A stretch of 64,000 nucleotides of DNA from positions 93,912 to 157,911 of the forward strand of contig NZ_RBZN01000001.1 in NCBI RefSeq assembly GCF_003628435.1, given 5' to 3'. The stretch is from Ureibacillus endophyticus. Its GTDB lineage: Bacteria > Bacillota > Bacilli > Bacillales_A > Planococcaceae. Below are positions 27,404 to 36,973 of this stretch, one piece after another. The notes beneath the pieces are model-generated. The model searched no databases, was not told where the DNA came from, and was given only the letters and a program-made list of their open reading frames with translations. The position numbers and the translations under genes are program-made. How positions within the stretch are numbered: the first letter of the stretch is position 1; every line of letters starts with the position of its first letter.

Positions 27404-30187
27404 ATGGTTCATTTATATAAGGAATTACAGCCTGCGGATCATTTTGAAATCAGTCTCCCTCAATCACTTTCAACGCAGGAGCGACAACTCTTAACGTTGT
27501 TTTACCAACCATTAACAGGGCCTGAACCGATAAGTCTTTATTTAACATTATGGGCTGAAGCGGAAGATGCATTGACTAATAGTATGACTCATTATTATTT
27601 AATGAGTGTTTTAAACATGCCGATCGGAAAAATTTTTGAAGCGCGAATTGCCTTAGAAGCAATTGGACTGCTTCGAACTTTTCGCAAACAGGAAGAAGAA
27701 AATCGCTCATTTATTTATGAACTGATTCGTCCTCTTGATGCCAATACGTTTTTCCAAGATCCTTTACTATCAATGTTTCTTTTTTCAAAAATCGGTGAAC
27801 AGGCCTATCGAAAATTACGGAAACGTTTCGTAAGCACAATATCTACTAGTGGTTATACGGATATTTCTAGAACGTTTACGGACGTTTATAAACCGGTTCA
27901 TAGTAAAATCAATGTGGAGCAAATGGATAATCAGCCAACTGTTAAAACTGATTATCCATTTTACATGGAAGAATTTGATTTTGATTTATTAAAAAGTGGT
28001 TTAAGCGAACAGTTAGTGCCGTCTAAAACGTTAACGATAGAAATACGTGAGGTTATTGCAAAATTAGCATACCTTTATCGTTTCAACCCAATTGAAATGC
28101 AAAAGGTTGTCATTTTAGCACTAGATGATCAAATGAATCTTACGAGAGATCGATTAAAAAAAGCAGCAGCAGATGTTTATAAATTAACGATTTCAAAGGA
28201 ACCTCCTCAATTACAGAAGTTCTTTTCATCAGAGATTGAAGAAAATCGAATTGTTGAGAATCCTGTTAAATCAAAAGAACAAGAGATGATCGAGTATTTT
28301 GAATCAACAAATCCAATTGAGCATTTACGTAATTTAAATAATGGAAAAGAACCAACAGATTATACAAAGGATCTTGTATCGAATCTGTTTATTAACCATG
28401 GAATGAATATTGGCGTAGTGAACGTATTAATTGAATATGTTATGCTTCAAACAGATAAAAAGCTTCCAAAAAACTTTGTTGAAACAATTGCTGATCATTG
28501 GAATCGTAAAAATATTAAAACGGCCAAAGAAGCAATGGCAATCGCTCGCTCAGAACACGATAAATTTAAGAAATTGAAAAATAAAGAATATGTTCCTCAA
28601 GTAAGCGAAGCCGAACTTGCAAAACAAAACGTTCCCATTGTTAATGATCAATTTGCAAAATATGAACGAACAATACCTTATGAATTTTTAAAACAATTAA
28701 ATAATGGTAGAGAGCCTTTCCCATATACAATCGAATTAGCAGAAAGCCTAGTTAAAAACTATTCAATGCCAATAGGTGTCGTGAATGTATTAATGGAATA
28801 TGCCTTTGAGCAAACGGAGGGGAAAGTTACTCGAAGGTTTGTTGAAACGATTGCAAGTAACTGGATGAAAATAGGAATTGATTCTGCCGAAGAAGCGTTA
28901 AATCAAATTGACAAAACTATTAAAAATAAAGAATTCTTAAGGACAACCGGATTTATTCCATCTATCACAAGAGAGTCTATTAAAAAAGATTTTTCTGAAG
29001 TGGATGGTATTTATTATTTTTATGAATCTACACCACCTTACGAATTTATGAAAGATATAAATAATGGCAGCGAACCTTTCCCAACAAATGTTAAAATAGC
29101 AGAAGATCTGATTAATAAATATGATTTACCTTTAGGTGTTGTCAATGTATTAAGTGAATATGTGCTATCTAGACAGGATGGAAAGTTTTCTAAGCGTTAT
29201 GTGGAAACAATTGCGAATACTTTAAGACAAGCTGGGATTCAGACTGCAAAAGAAGCATTTGAATATTTATCAAAAACAGAAGAAGAGTTAGAGATGAAGA
29301 GCAAGCTCGGATATGTTCCACAAATAACACAGGAACATATACAACGCAATGGTAATGATGTAGATCATTATAGTTCCAAAACTCCTTATGAATTTTTGAA
29401 ACAATTGTCAAATGGTAATGAACCTAGTGCTTCAAATTTAAAATTAGCAGAAAGCCTTGTTTTAAATAGCGGCTTATCTATTGGTGTCGCTAATGTTTTG
29501 ATTGAATATGTATACAATCTGAAATCAGGTCAATTGCCTAAAAAGTATGTTGAAACGATTGCAGCTAATTGGGTGCATCAAAATATCCAAACGGTACAAC
29601 AAGCTAAAGCTGTAATACACAATAAAGAAACAACGAATGAAATGCTCCGCAATGTTGGATATGTTCCAACTATATCCGAAATTGATATACAACAAATGAT
29701 TGGTAATCGAGTGATTGAAGAAGAGTTTAAAGAATATGAAATGACAACACCATATGAATTCTTGAAAAAGATGAACCATGGTGTAGAACCTTATGCGAAT
29801 AATATTCAACTTGCTGAAAAGCTTGTACATCGTTATAAGCTTCCAGTAGGCGTTGCGAATGTATTAATAGAATATGTATTAGAAATAAAAGATGGAAAAT
29901 TACCAAGAGCATATGTTGAAACGATTGCAGATAGTTGGAGTCGTAAAAATTTCGTAACAGCTAAAGATGCTGCTGAACATGTCGCAATGGAAAAAGAAAA
30001 TTATGCGAAACGACAAGTGGAACAAGAAAATCGCCCTAGAAGTAAATGGGGAAGAGTTGAAAAAATCCCAGAATGGTTTAAAGAACGCGATGATCAGGGG
30101 GCAACAAATGATAACCCGCAAACGGATTCCATCGATTTTGAAAAAGAGCGGTTAAGAATACTTGAAAAGCTTGGCAGAAAAGAATAG
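27404..30187 (+). CDS. dnaB: Replication initiation and membrane attachment protein DnaB with five DnaD-like domains
   Basis: In Bacillus, DnaB acts with DnaD and DnaI to load the replicative helicase at oriC and links the origin to the membrane. The N-terminal 290 residues look like ordinary DnaB (DDBH1 region). After that the protein carries five tandem copies, about 85 residues each with a 116-123-residue period, of the DnaD-like DDBH2 domain; B. subtilis DnaB (472 residues) has one. Every copy keeps the form Y/F-VETIA-xx-W-xxxx-I, except that copy 3 has Leu for Trp. The C-terminal tail is charged. The total of 927 residues is about twice normal. AGGAGG precedes ATG; dnaI follows immediately. 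Confidence 0.93.
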   Translation: MVHLYKELQPADHFEISLPQSLSTQERQLLTLFYQPLTGPEPISLYLTLWAEAEDALTNSMTHYYLMSVLNMPIGKIFEARIALEAIGLLRTFRKQEEENRSFIYELIRPLDANTFFQDPLLSMFLFSKIGEQAYRKLRKRFVSTISTSGYTDISRTFTDVYKPVHSKINVEQMDNQPTVKTDYPFYMEEFDFDLLKSGLSEQLVPSKTLTIEIREVIAKLAYLYRFNPIEMQKVVILALDDQMNLTRDRLKKAAADVYKLTISKEPPQLQKFFSSEIEENRIVENPVKSKEQEMIEYFESTNPIEHLRNLNNGKEPTDYTKDLVSNLFINHGMNIGVVNVLIEYVMLQTDKKLPKNFVETIADHWNRKNIKTAKEAMAIARSEHDKFKKLKNKEYVPQVSEAELAKQNVPIVNDQFAKYERTIPYEFLKQLNNGREPFPYTIELAESLVKNYSMPIGVVNVLMEYAFEQTEGKVTRRFVETIASNWMKIGIDSAEEALNQIDKTIKNKEFLRTTGFIPSITRESIKKDFSEVDGIYYFYESTPPYEFMKDINNGSEPFPTNVKIAEDLINKYDLPLGVVNVLSEYVLSRQDGKFSKRYVETIANTLRQAGIQTAKEAFEYLSKTEEELEMKSKLGYVPQITQEHIQRNGNDVDHYSSKTPYEFLKQLSNGNEPSASNLKLAESLVLNSGLSIGVANVLIEYVYNLKSGQLPKKYVETIAANWVHQNIQTVQQAKAVIHNKETTNEMLRNVGYVPTISEIDIQQMIGNRVIEEEFKEYEMTTPYEFLKKMNHGVEPYANNIQLAEKLVHRYKLPVGVANVLIEYVLEIKDGKLPRAYVETIADSWSRKNFVTAKDAAEHVAMEKENYAKRQVEQENRPRSKWGRVEKIPEWFKERDDQGATNDNPQTDSIDFEKERLRILEKLGRKE
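28292..29989 (+). repeat. Five in-frame domain repeats inside dnaB
   Basis: Approximate copies: 28292-28552, 28661-28912, 29018-29275, 29366-29623, 29735-29989 (residues 297-383, 420-503, 539-624, 655-740, 778-862). Shared anchors are PYEFLK, NNG-x-EP, LAE-x-LV, GV-A/V-NVL-x-EYV and VETIA. Copy 1 is the most diverged (NPIEHLRNLNNG). Linkers are 30-38 residues and variable. The nucleotide sequences differ throughout, so the duplications are not recent. Confidence 0.92.
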
Positions 30188-30199
30188 TAGGTGAGAACA

Positions 30200-31138
30200 A
30201 TAGAACCAATAAAAAATGCATTAAATAAAGTAATCAACGTTCCTTCATTTCAACAACGTTATGAAGAAGTGAAAAGAAATATTTTAGCCAATCAAGAAGT
30301 TCAAGAATTTCTAAAGACCCACGAAAATGTATTAACAGAGGATGTTATTGAACGCAGTCTTCCAGCATTACAAGAATTTACGAACCAAGCTCATAAATGT
30401 TGTGGAAGTGGTGGAACAGCCACTTGTACAAACTATGTAAATGGCTTCATTCCTAAATTACGTTTAGGCAATCAAATTATCGTTGTAGATTATATTCCAT
30501 GTTCTCAAAGAATAATTGAAGAAGAACAACGAGAAATCGAAAAGATGATTCGAAGTTTCCATATGCCGAAAGATGCTCTTACTGCAAATATCGAATCAAT
30601 GGATATCAACACACCAGGTCGAATTAGAATTGCGGACTTTGTGGCGGACTTTATTAATGAAATTCGTGAAAAACAAACCATTCCATCAAAAGGATTATAT
30701 ATTCATGGTGGATTTGGTGTAGGGAAATCTTTTATTCTTGGAGCTATTGCAAATGAGTTAGCTGCAATGAAGGTGCAAACGGTATTGATGTATGTACCTG
30801 AATTTTTAAGAGAATTAAAAGAATCGATTGATGATTCTACTATCAAACAAAAAATTGAATATATTAAAAAAGCACCTGTTCTAATGTTAGATGATTTTGG
30901 CGCTGAATCTATGACAAGTTGGGCAAGGGATGAGATTTTTAGCACGATATTAAATTATCGAATGTCAGAGAAAAAACCGATTTTTATTTCATCGAATTTT
31001 AACTATGACGAATTGGAATATCATTTAGCTAATTCTCAAAAAGGGGATTATGAAAGAATTAAAGCAGCGCGGATGATGGAACGAATTAAAAGCCTTACTA
31101 TCCCTGTTCCACTAGATGGTACAAATCGCCGTGGATAA
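30200..31138 (+). CDS. dnaI: Primosomal protein DnaI (helicase loader), probable ATA start
   Basis: AAA+ ATPase that loads the replicative helicase. Walker A GGFGVGKSF, Walker B VLMLDDFGAESM, N-terminal zinc-binding region with C69, C70 and C77 (KCCGSGGTATC). Start: AGGTGA is 8 nt before ATA at 30200, giving an N-terminus (M)EPIKNALN that aligns with B. subtilis DnaI (MEPIGRSL). The alternative GTG at 30191 forms part of that ribosome site and has none of its own; it would add three residues. 312 residues from ATA. Confidence 0.93.
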   Translation: MEPIKNALNKVINVPSFQQRYEEVKRNILANQEVQEFLKTHENVLTEDVIERSLPALQEFTNQAHKCCGSGGTATCTNYVNGFIPKLRLGNQIIVVDYIPCSQRIIEEEQREIEKMIRSFHMPKDALTANIESMDINTPGRIRIADFVADFINEIREKQTIPSKGLYIHGGFGVGKSFILGAIANELAAMKVQTVLMYVPEFLRELKESIDDSTIKQKIEYIKKAPVLMLDDFGAESMTSWARDEIFSTILNYRMSEKKPIFISSNFNYDELEYHLANSQKGDYERIKAARMMERIKSLTIPVPLDGTNRRG

Positions 31139-31154
31139 AATTTTTGGTTGCTAG

Positions 31155-31183
31155 TTGCAATTCAAATCATTCGAGCGTATACT
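31155..31183 (+). promoter_or_regulatory. Promoter of the thrS T-box leader
   Basis: TTGCAA (31155-31160), 17-bp spacer, TATACT (31178-31183); start near 31190. Confidence 0.7.
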
Positions 31184-31189
31184 ATCGAT

Positions 31190-31447
31190 AGAATTTAAAT
31201 ACTCTTGCGTTGATGAGGACAACAAGCTTGTGAAACGACTTCTAGAGAGGGAAACCTTGGCTGTAAGTTTCCTAGTACCGGCACAAACTTTACTACCTCT
31301 GAGCTTTAGCGGGGATAATCCGCTAACGTTTATCGGTACGTTAACCGACCTAGAGCTTCGTCTGAAACCTTTTGTGTTTCGGAAGGAAGAAGGGTGGAAC
31401 CACGAGCATACGCGTCGTCCCTTTCATAGGGATGGCGCTTTTTATTT
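31190..31447 (+). ncRNA. T-box leader of thrS
   Basis: The 400-bp gap before thrS is a T-box riboswitch. Seen: stem I region with the AGAGAG element, probable specifier codon ACC (Thr) at 31295-31297, the T-box AAGGGTGGAACCACG at 31390-31404, and the terminator GCGTCGTCCCT / AGGGATGGCGC with a T tract ending near 31447. Uncharged tRNA-Thr should favour the antiterminator and so thrS transcription. Confidence 0.92.
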
Positions 31448-31538
31448 TGCTCTAGTAGCGAAATTTGTCTGTTTATGAGCGTTTCGAGAACTGATGTGCG
31501 TTTTCATCGACTAAATCAAAGAAAAAGGAGAAAGTATC

Positions 31539-33470
31539 ATGACAGAAGTAATTAAACTTACATTCCCAGATGGCGCTGTGAAGGAGTTTCCACGTGGGAC
31601 ATCAACAGAAGATGTGGCAGCTTCTATTAGCCCAGGACTTAAAAAACAAGCATTAGCTGGTAAATTAAATGGTGTACAAATCGACCTTAAAACACCAATC
31701 GAAGAAGGCGGTGCAATTGAAATCATCACACCTAAATCTGAAGAAGCATTAGAAATTTTACGTCACTCTACAGCTCACTTAACAGCTCAAGCTGTTAAAC
31801 GTTTATTCCCAGGTGTGAAATTAGGTATTGGTCCTGTAATCGAAGGTGGATTCTACTACGATATCGATTCTCCAACACCAATCTCAGCAGAAGATTTACC
31901 AAAAATTGAAAAAGAAATGAAAAAAATCATTGCCGAAAATATCGAAATCGAGCGTAAAAATGTAAGCCGTGATGAAGCACAAAAAATTTACGAAGAAATC
32001 GGTGATGAATATAAATTAGAATTACTTGAAGCAATTCCAGCTGACGAACAAGTATCAATTTATTATCAAGGTGAATTTTTTGACCTTTGCCGCGGAATTC
32101 ACGTACCATCAACAGGTAAATTAAAAGAATTTAAATTATTATCATTAGCGGGAGCATATTGGAGAGGTAACTCTGATAACAAAATGCTTCAACGTATTTA
32201 CGGTACAGCCTTCTTTAACAAAGAAGAATTAAAACATCATCTTCAAATGTTAGAAGAAGCAAAAGAACGTGATCATCGTAAAATTGGTAAAGAGTTAGAA
32301 TTATTCACTTTATCACAAACTGTTGGTCAAGGTTTACCACTTTGGTTACCAAATGGAGCGACAATTCGCCGTATTATCGAACGTTACATTGTAGATAAAG
32401 AAGTAAAACTTGGATACCAACATGTTTACACACCAGTATTAGGTTCTAAGAAATTATATGAAACTTCAGGTCACTGGGGTCATTACCATGAAGACATGTT
32501 CCCACCAATGGAAATGGATAACGAAACATTAGTTTTACGTCCTATGAACTGTCCTCACCATATGATGGTTTATAAATCATCATTACACTCATATCGTCAA
32601 TTACCAATTCGCATTGCTGAACTTGGTACAATGCACCGCTATGAAAGTTCAGGCGGTTTATCTGGTTTACAACGTGTACGTGGAATGACTTTAAACGATT
32701 CTCATATTTTTGTTCGTCCAGACCAAATTAAACAAGAGTTTAAAAATGTTGTGGAATTAATTTTAGATGTTTATAAAGATTTCGATTTAAAAGATTATAA
32801 ATTCCGTTTATCTTATCGCGACCCTGCTGATAAAGAAAAATATTTCGATGATGATGAAATGTGGGAAAAAGCACAAAGCATGTTAAAAGAAGCGATGGAT
32901 GATATGGGACTTGATTACTTTGAAGCAGAAGGTGAAGCTGCATTCTATGGTCCTAAATTAGACGTTCAAGTGAAAACTGCTATTGGTAAAGAAGAAACAT
33001 TATCTACAGTTCAACTTGACTTCCTACAACCAGAACGTTTTGACTTAACTTATGTTGGAGAAGATGGTAAACCACATCGTCCAGTTGTAATTCACCGTGG
33101 TGTCGTTTCAACAATGGAACGTTTCGTTGCCTTCTTAATTGAAGAGTACAAAGGTGCCTTCCCAACTTGGTTAGCACCAGTTCAAGTAGAAGTAATCCCT
33201 GTTTCAAATGAAGTACATTACGAATATGCACAAAAAGTTGTAGCAGATCTTCGTGCAGCAGGCATTCGTGTAGAAATGGATGACCGTGAAGAAAAACTTG
33301 GTTACAAAATCCGTGAAGCACAAATGAAGAAAATTCCTTATATGCTTGTATTAGGTGATAAAGAATTAGAATCTGAAGCTGTAAATGTACGTCGTTATGG
33401 ATCTAAAGATTCAGAAACAGTTTCACTTGCTGAATTTGTTGAAAAAATTACTGCCGAAGCAACTAAATAA
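31539..33470 (+). CDS. thrS: Threonyl-tRNA synthetase
   Basis: 643 residues: TGS domain (1-62), editing domain with HSTAHLTAQ (second motif C-x-x-H type, [10 protein letters not shown]), class II catalytic core (motif 2 [19 protein letters not shown] region, [10 protein letters not shown]) and the C-terminal anticodon-binding domain. AAAGGAGAA before ATG. Controlled by the T-box leader upstream. In B. subtilis ytxC separates dnaI from thrS; it is absent here. Confidence 0.97.
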   Translation: MTEVIKLTFPDGAVKEFPRGTSTEDVAASISPGLKKQALAGKLNGVQIDLKTPIEEGGAIEIITPKSEEALEILRHSTAHLTAQAVKRLFPGVKLGIGPVIEGGFYYDIDSPTPISAEDLPKIEKEMKKIIAENIEIERKNVSRDEAQKIYEEIGDEYKLELLEAIPADEQVSIYYQGEFFDLCRGIHVPSTGKLKEFKLLSLAGAYWRGNSDNKMLQRIYGTAFFNKEELKHHLQMLEEAKERDHRKIGKELELFTLSQTVGQGLPLWLPNGATIRRIIERYIVDKEVKLGYQHVYTPVLGSKKLYETSGHWGHYHEDMFPPMEMDNETLVLRPMNCPHHMMVYKSSLHSYRQLPIRIAELGTMHRYESSGGLSGLQRVRGMTLNDSHIFVRPDQIKQEFKNVVELILDVYKDFDLKDYKFRLSYRDPADKEKYFDDDEMWEKAQSMLKEAMDDMGLDYFEAEGEAAFYGPKLDVQVKTAIGKEETLSTVQLDFLQPERFDLTYVGEDGKPHRPVVIHRGVVSTMERFVAFLIEEYKGAFPTWLAPVQVEVIPVSNEVHYEYAQKVVADLRAAGIRVEMDDREEKLGYKIREAQMKKIPYMLVLGDKELESEAVNVRRYGSKDSETVSLAEFVEKITAEATK

Positions 33471-33583
33471 GTGTTGTAAAGCAAATTACATTGCTATTTT
33501 GGCAAATTCGTTATAATATATAGCACATAACATATCCCCAAAGGCAATTAACTAATTCAATAAAAGAAATTTATAAATGTTAG

Positions 33584-33612
33584 TTGACATTAAAACTTTG
33601 TGGTGTTATGAT
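33584..33612 (+). promoter_or_regulatory. Strong promoter of infC-rpmI-rplT
   Basis: TTGACA (33584-33589), 17-bp spacer, TATGAT (33607-33612): near-consensus sigma-A; start near 33619. Confidence 0.85.
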
Positions 33613-33618
33613 TATTTA

Positions 33619-33782
33619 GGTTATGAATACAGTTTGTGGTTGAAGTAGAGGCTGCCCGCTTCTCACCTGAATTACGCATTTTGCAGTTAACAGGTATGAC
33701 ACGTTGAATTGACTACGCTAATTAGACGCGTATGTATATATAGCGGGCGGACATCTTCTGAATAATGTCCGTCCCTTTTTTT
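33619..33782 (+). ncRNA. L20 leader of the IF3-L35-L20 operon
   Basis: The 398-bp gap 33471-33868 contains the promoter and this structured leader. It ends in a clear terminator (GGGCGGACAT / ATGTCCGTCCC, 33745-33775, then TTTTTTT). Position, size and terminal terminator match the ribosomal protein L20 autoregulatory leader of Bacillales, in which L20 binding causes premature termination. I did not fold the upstream pseudo-rRNA part. About 85 further bases run to infC. Confidence 0.8.
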
Positions 33783-33868
33783 ATGGACATACTTAGAAAG
33801 TGTACCGTTCAACCGGGCTAGCTAAGCCTTAATCGTGTATTCGCGACAAATCTTGGAGGTGGATTCGT

Positions 33869-34387
33869 ATTAGCAAAGACATGTATGTAAACGAAGGCAT
33901 TCGCGCACGTGAACTTCGTGTAATCGACCATAATGGTGATCAGCTAGGAGTTAAATCTCGTAATGAAGCGTTAGAACTTGCCGCTCGTGCAAACTTGGAT
34001 CTTGTCCTTGTGGCCCCTCAAGCTAAGCCACCAGTCGCTCGTGTTATGGACTATGGTAAGTTTAAGTTTGAACAGCAAAAGAAAGATCGTGAAATTCGCA
34101 AAAATCAAAAAGTCATCAACATGAAGGAAGTTCGTCTAAGTCCAACAATTGATGAACATGATTTCCAAACAAAATTACGTAATGCAATTAAATTCCTTGA
34201 AAAAGGCGATAAAGTTAAATGTTCTTTACGTTTTAAAGGACGTGCCATTACACATAAAGAAATTGGACAACGCGTATTAGATCGTTTTGCTGAAGCTTGT
34301 GCTGAAGTATCTACGGTTGAACAAAAACCGAAGATGGAAGGCAGAAGTATGTTCTTAGTTCTTCAACCGAAGAACGAGAAAAAGTAA
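33869..34387 (+). CDS. infC: Translation initiation factor IF-3, ATT start
   Basis: Binds the 30S subunit and checks the start codon. The frame reads [25 protein letters not shown] ends 5 nt before ATT at 33869, and Geobacillus IF-3 is known to begin SKDF from an ATT codon. The first in-frame ATG, at 33881, has no ribosome site. 172 residues with the N-domain, linker [11 protein letters not shown] and a C-terminal domain ending in the [11 protein letters not shown] region. The rare start allows autoregulation, since IF-3 rejects non-canonical starts. Confidence 0.94.
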   Translation: MSKDMYVNEGIRARELRVIDHNGDQLGVKSRNEALELAARANLDLVLVAPQAKPPVARVMDYGKFKFEQQKKDREIRKNQKVINMKEVRLSPTIDEHDFQTKLRNAIKFLEKGDKVKCSLRFKGRAITHKEIGQRVLDRFAEACAEVSTVEQKPKMEGRSMFLVLQPKNEKK

Positions 34388-34417
34388 TATTGACGAATAT
34401 TTAGGAGGAAATTCGAA

Positions 34418-34618
34418 ATGCCAAAAATGAAAACTCACCGTGGCGCTGCGAAGCGTTTCAAAAAAACGGGCAAAGGAAAATTAAAATTTGACCGTGCATA
34501 CGGTAGCCACTTATTCGCTAACAAATCTACTAAACAAAAACGTCACTTACGTAAAGCAAAAGTTGCTACTTCAGGTGACTTCAAACGCATCAGATCTTTA
34601 CTTACTTACATGAAATAA
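34418..34618 (+). CDS. rpmI: Ribosomal protein L35
   Basis: 66 residues, very basic, typical [15 protein letters not shown] start and KRHLRKA segment. TTAGGAGG before ATG. Middle gene of infC-rpmI-rplT. Confidence 0.97.
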   Translation: MPKMKTHRGAAKRFKKTGKGKLKFDRAYGSHLFANKSTKQKRHLRKAKVATSGDFKRIRSLLTYMK

Positions 34619-34650
34619 TTTTTGTGTAATAGATGAACGAACGTGATTAA

Positions 34651-35046
<396 letters not shown>

Positions 35047-35078
35047 TTTAATCTACATAGTAAATTAAATTATTTCTG

Positions 35079-35106
35079 CGCCGAAAGCAAAGCGACAGGT
35101 GCAAAA
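35079..35106. repeat. Short interspersed repeat fragment
   Basis: CTGCGCCGAAAGCAAAGCG followed by ACAGGTGCAAAA. It is related to the copy at 39381-39420 (CTGCACCGAAAGCGTAGCGG, then CAGGTGCAAG). It lies between rplT and its terminator. Confidence 0.6.
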
Positions 35107-35121
35107 TAATAAATACTTAAT

Positions 35122-35156
35122 AAAAAGCTGGTAGGAGAACCTATCAGCTTTTTTGT
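35122..35156 (+). terminator. Terminator after rplT
   Basis: AAAAGCTGGTAGG / CCTATCAGCTTTT 13-bp stem (one G-U), AGAA loop, TTTTTT. Confidence 0.9.
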
Positions 35157-35186
35157 CTATTATAGAGATAAAGATAGGGGGATACT

Positions 35187-35456
35187 ATGGATTTAGCTTT
35201 AATATCATATATAGCAGTCATGTCAATCATATTATGTATTTTCATGTACATTGACAAATCCCGTGCCAAAAATCATGAGTGGCGTATATCAGAAAAATCC
35301 TTATTCACGTTAGCTATTTTAGGTGGAGCTTGTGGTGGTGTGTTAGGAATGTATTTATTCCGACACAAAACAAAACATAATTCATTTGCCTTTGGTTTTC
35401 CATTACTCGCAGCAGTTCATATTTTTCTCATAGTAAAAGTATTTTCGATTGTATAA
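35187..35456 (+). CDS. ysdA: DUF1294 membrane protein YsdA
   Basis: 89 residues with three hydrophobic segments (about 3-21, 37-58, 67-86) and the family's DKSRAKNHEWRISEK motif between helices 1 and 2. Function unknown. GATAGGGGG before ATG. Order rplT-ysdA-ysdB-ysdC matches B. subtilis. Confidence 0.88.
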   Translation: MDLALISYIAVMSIILCIFMYIDKSRAKNHEWRISEKSLFTLAILGGACGGVLGMYLFRHKTKHNSFAFGFPLLAAVHIFLIVKVFSIV

Positions 35457-35545
35457 AATAAAAATGCGTGCTATATTGGCACGCATCATGTTCCTAAAAT
35501 TAGGAAGGTTTGTATAAACAAAATTGCAATTAAGCTAAATTATTT

Positions 35546-35824
35546 TTACCAGCCTCTGTTGTTCCCACAACGCGAGCACTTACAATGTTTCCCGTGATTT
35601 CTCTCAGGACTTACAATTTCAATTGTACATTTTAGGCATTTGTCATCTCTAATGTTTCTTACGCGATCACGACCTTTGTTTCTGCCTCTATCGAAATCAC
35701 CCATAACACGATTACAGCCACAAGAACGGTGTCTTCTATCATAGTCACCCATTACACGGTTACATCCACAAGAGCGATGTCTTCTATCAAAATCACCCAT
35801 AACGCGGTCTCTTCTACAACCCAT
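35546..35824 (-). CDS. Small Cys/Arg-rich protein with three 16-residue repeats
   Basis: 92 residues. Residues 5-52 are three tandem copies of the unit N/D-RVMGDFDRRHRSCGC (third copy degenerate). The C-terminal half carries CLKC (63-66) and CKCSRC (81-86), which could form a zinc ribbon. A near-perfect AAAGGAGGTG site precedes ATG, so it is translated. I recognise no family. Small basic Cys-rich repeat proteins in spore formers are often coat or crust components, but this is only an analogy. It sits between ysdA and ysdB on the opposite strand to ysdA. Confidence 0.75.
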   Translation of the reverse strand: MGCRRDRVMGDFDRRHRSCGCNRVMGDYDRRHRSCGCNRVMGDFDRGRNKGRDRVRNIRDDKCLKCTIEIVSPERNHGKHCKCSRCGNNRGW

Positions 35825-35920
35825 ATTAGCACCTCCTTTCTCTCTATTTATATGACTTCCTTTAATTGTTCCTTGTACAAATAACCATTTTTATAAGAAA
35901 AAATATAAATATTAATAAAT

Positions 35921-35970
35921 TAAAAAGGATTGTCTATCATGCATAGTTCATGCAATGTTAGACAATCCTT
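35921..35970 (-). terminator. Terminator of ysdB
   Basis: Stem AAGGATTGTCTA / TAGACAATCCTT (35925-35936 with 35959-35970), with further pairing CATGCA/TGCAATG inside. On the minus strand the stem is followed by TTTTTA. Confidence 0.75.
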
Positions 35971-35980
35971 ATGTGGGTAT

Positions 35981-36379
35981 TCAATCATTACTAGTCTCAT
36001 TTTTCATTAATTGTTCTATTGGATTTTTCCAATTAATTTTGGCTTTTGGGTAGTTCAATTGAATCTCCTTTTCTAAATAGAGAAAATCTTCTTTTGTTAG
36101 TCCTTGAAGTTTCATTGTATCGTGTACCCAAACGAAGATTGAAACGACTTCAAAAGCATTTTCTGTTGTTCCTAAATACTTTTCACCTTCAAATAAGGCA
36201 CCTTTGTAGGAAATGAAAAAGTTTTTGCGAACGTTTTTCACATCATCGTAAAAATAATATTCTCCCTTCTCATATGCTTCATCTAATTTTCGTTTTGGGT
36301 CAGTTAAGAAACGTACCCCTTTATAAAATAAATAAATGATAAGTGCAATGATAAGAAAGCGAATAATTAGAAGAGCCAT
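35981..36379 (-). CDS. ysdB: YsdB-like sigma-W-type membrane protein
   Basis: 132 residues with one N-terminal membrane anchor (about 4-23) and a soluble domain resembling B. subtilis YsdB (YYFYDDVKNVRKNF, GALFEGEKYLGTTE, FEVVSIFVW, LTKEDF). In B. subtilis ysdB belongs to the sigma-W envelope-stress regulon. Function unknown. Its place beside ysdC supports the call. Confidence 0.85.
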   Translation of the reverse strand: MALLIIRFLIIALIIYLFYKGVRFLTDPKRKLDEAYEKGEYYFYDDVKNVRKNFFISYKGALFEGEKYLGTTENAFEVVSIFVWVHDTMKLQGLTKEDFLYLEKEIQLNYPKAKINWKNPIEQLMKNETSND

Positions 36380-36471
36380 AAAAGTCCCCCTTGTAAAAAC
36401 GTAATACTTTCATTTACGATTAAGTAGTGGATGAAGTTTCATTTTTTATAAAGAAATTGAGGGAATTTTTT

Positions 36472-36954
36472 ATGGAATTTAAAGAACTTTTTGAAATGCA
36501 ACGACAACTAGATTCTTTTATTGAACAAACACAAAAGATAGATCGAGATGTGTTTAAAGAAAAAGGACTAGCATTAATGATTGAACTGGCAGAACTCGCT
36601 AATGAAACAAGATGTTTTAAATTTTGGAGTACAAAGGGACCTTCAAAAAGGGAAGTTATATTAGAGGAATTTGTTGATTCAATTCACTTTCTTCTTTCAT
36701 TAGGAAACGAAAAAGGATTATCGTTGGAATCATGGCCAGAGATAAATAAGAAAGAAGATTTAACAAATTGGTTTTTACAAACACAGGAAGTCATTTTACA
36801 ATTTATTCAACATCCAACTGCGGATACTTACCGTGAAGTTTGGCAATGTTATGGAGTATTAGCTTATAATTTGAAGTTCACATTAGATGATATAATTGAA
36901 GCATATATTTCTAAGAACGAAAAAAACTATGAGCGTCAGCGTTCAGGTTATTAG
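36472..36954 (+). CDS. Dimeric dUTPase (all-alpha NTP pyrophosphatase family)
   Basis: Hydrolyses dUTP to dUMP, keeping uracil out of DNA. 160 residues from ATG 36472, which follows GAGGGAA; an in-frame extension to 36427 has no ribosome site. Metal-binding motifs of the MazG-like fold: ELAELANE (EExxE type) and EEFVDSIHFL (ExxD). FKFWS lies between them, as in dimeric dUTPases. 19 bp before ysdC. Confidence 0.85.
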   Translation: MEFKELFEMQRQLDSFIEQTQKIDRDVFKEKGLALMIELAELANETRCFKFWSTKGPSKREVILEEFVDSIHFLLSLGNEKGLSLESWPEINKKEDLTNWFLQTQEVILQFIQHPTADTYREVWQCYGVLAYNLKFTLDDIIEAYISKNEKNYERQRSGY

Positions 36955-36973
36955 GATTTGGGAGGACAAGTAA

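Noticed and set aside
31155-31478. Open frame of 107 codons before thrS
   Set aside because: It coincides with the T-box leader and its terminator; no ribosome site.
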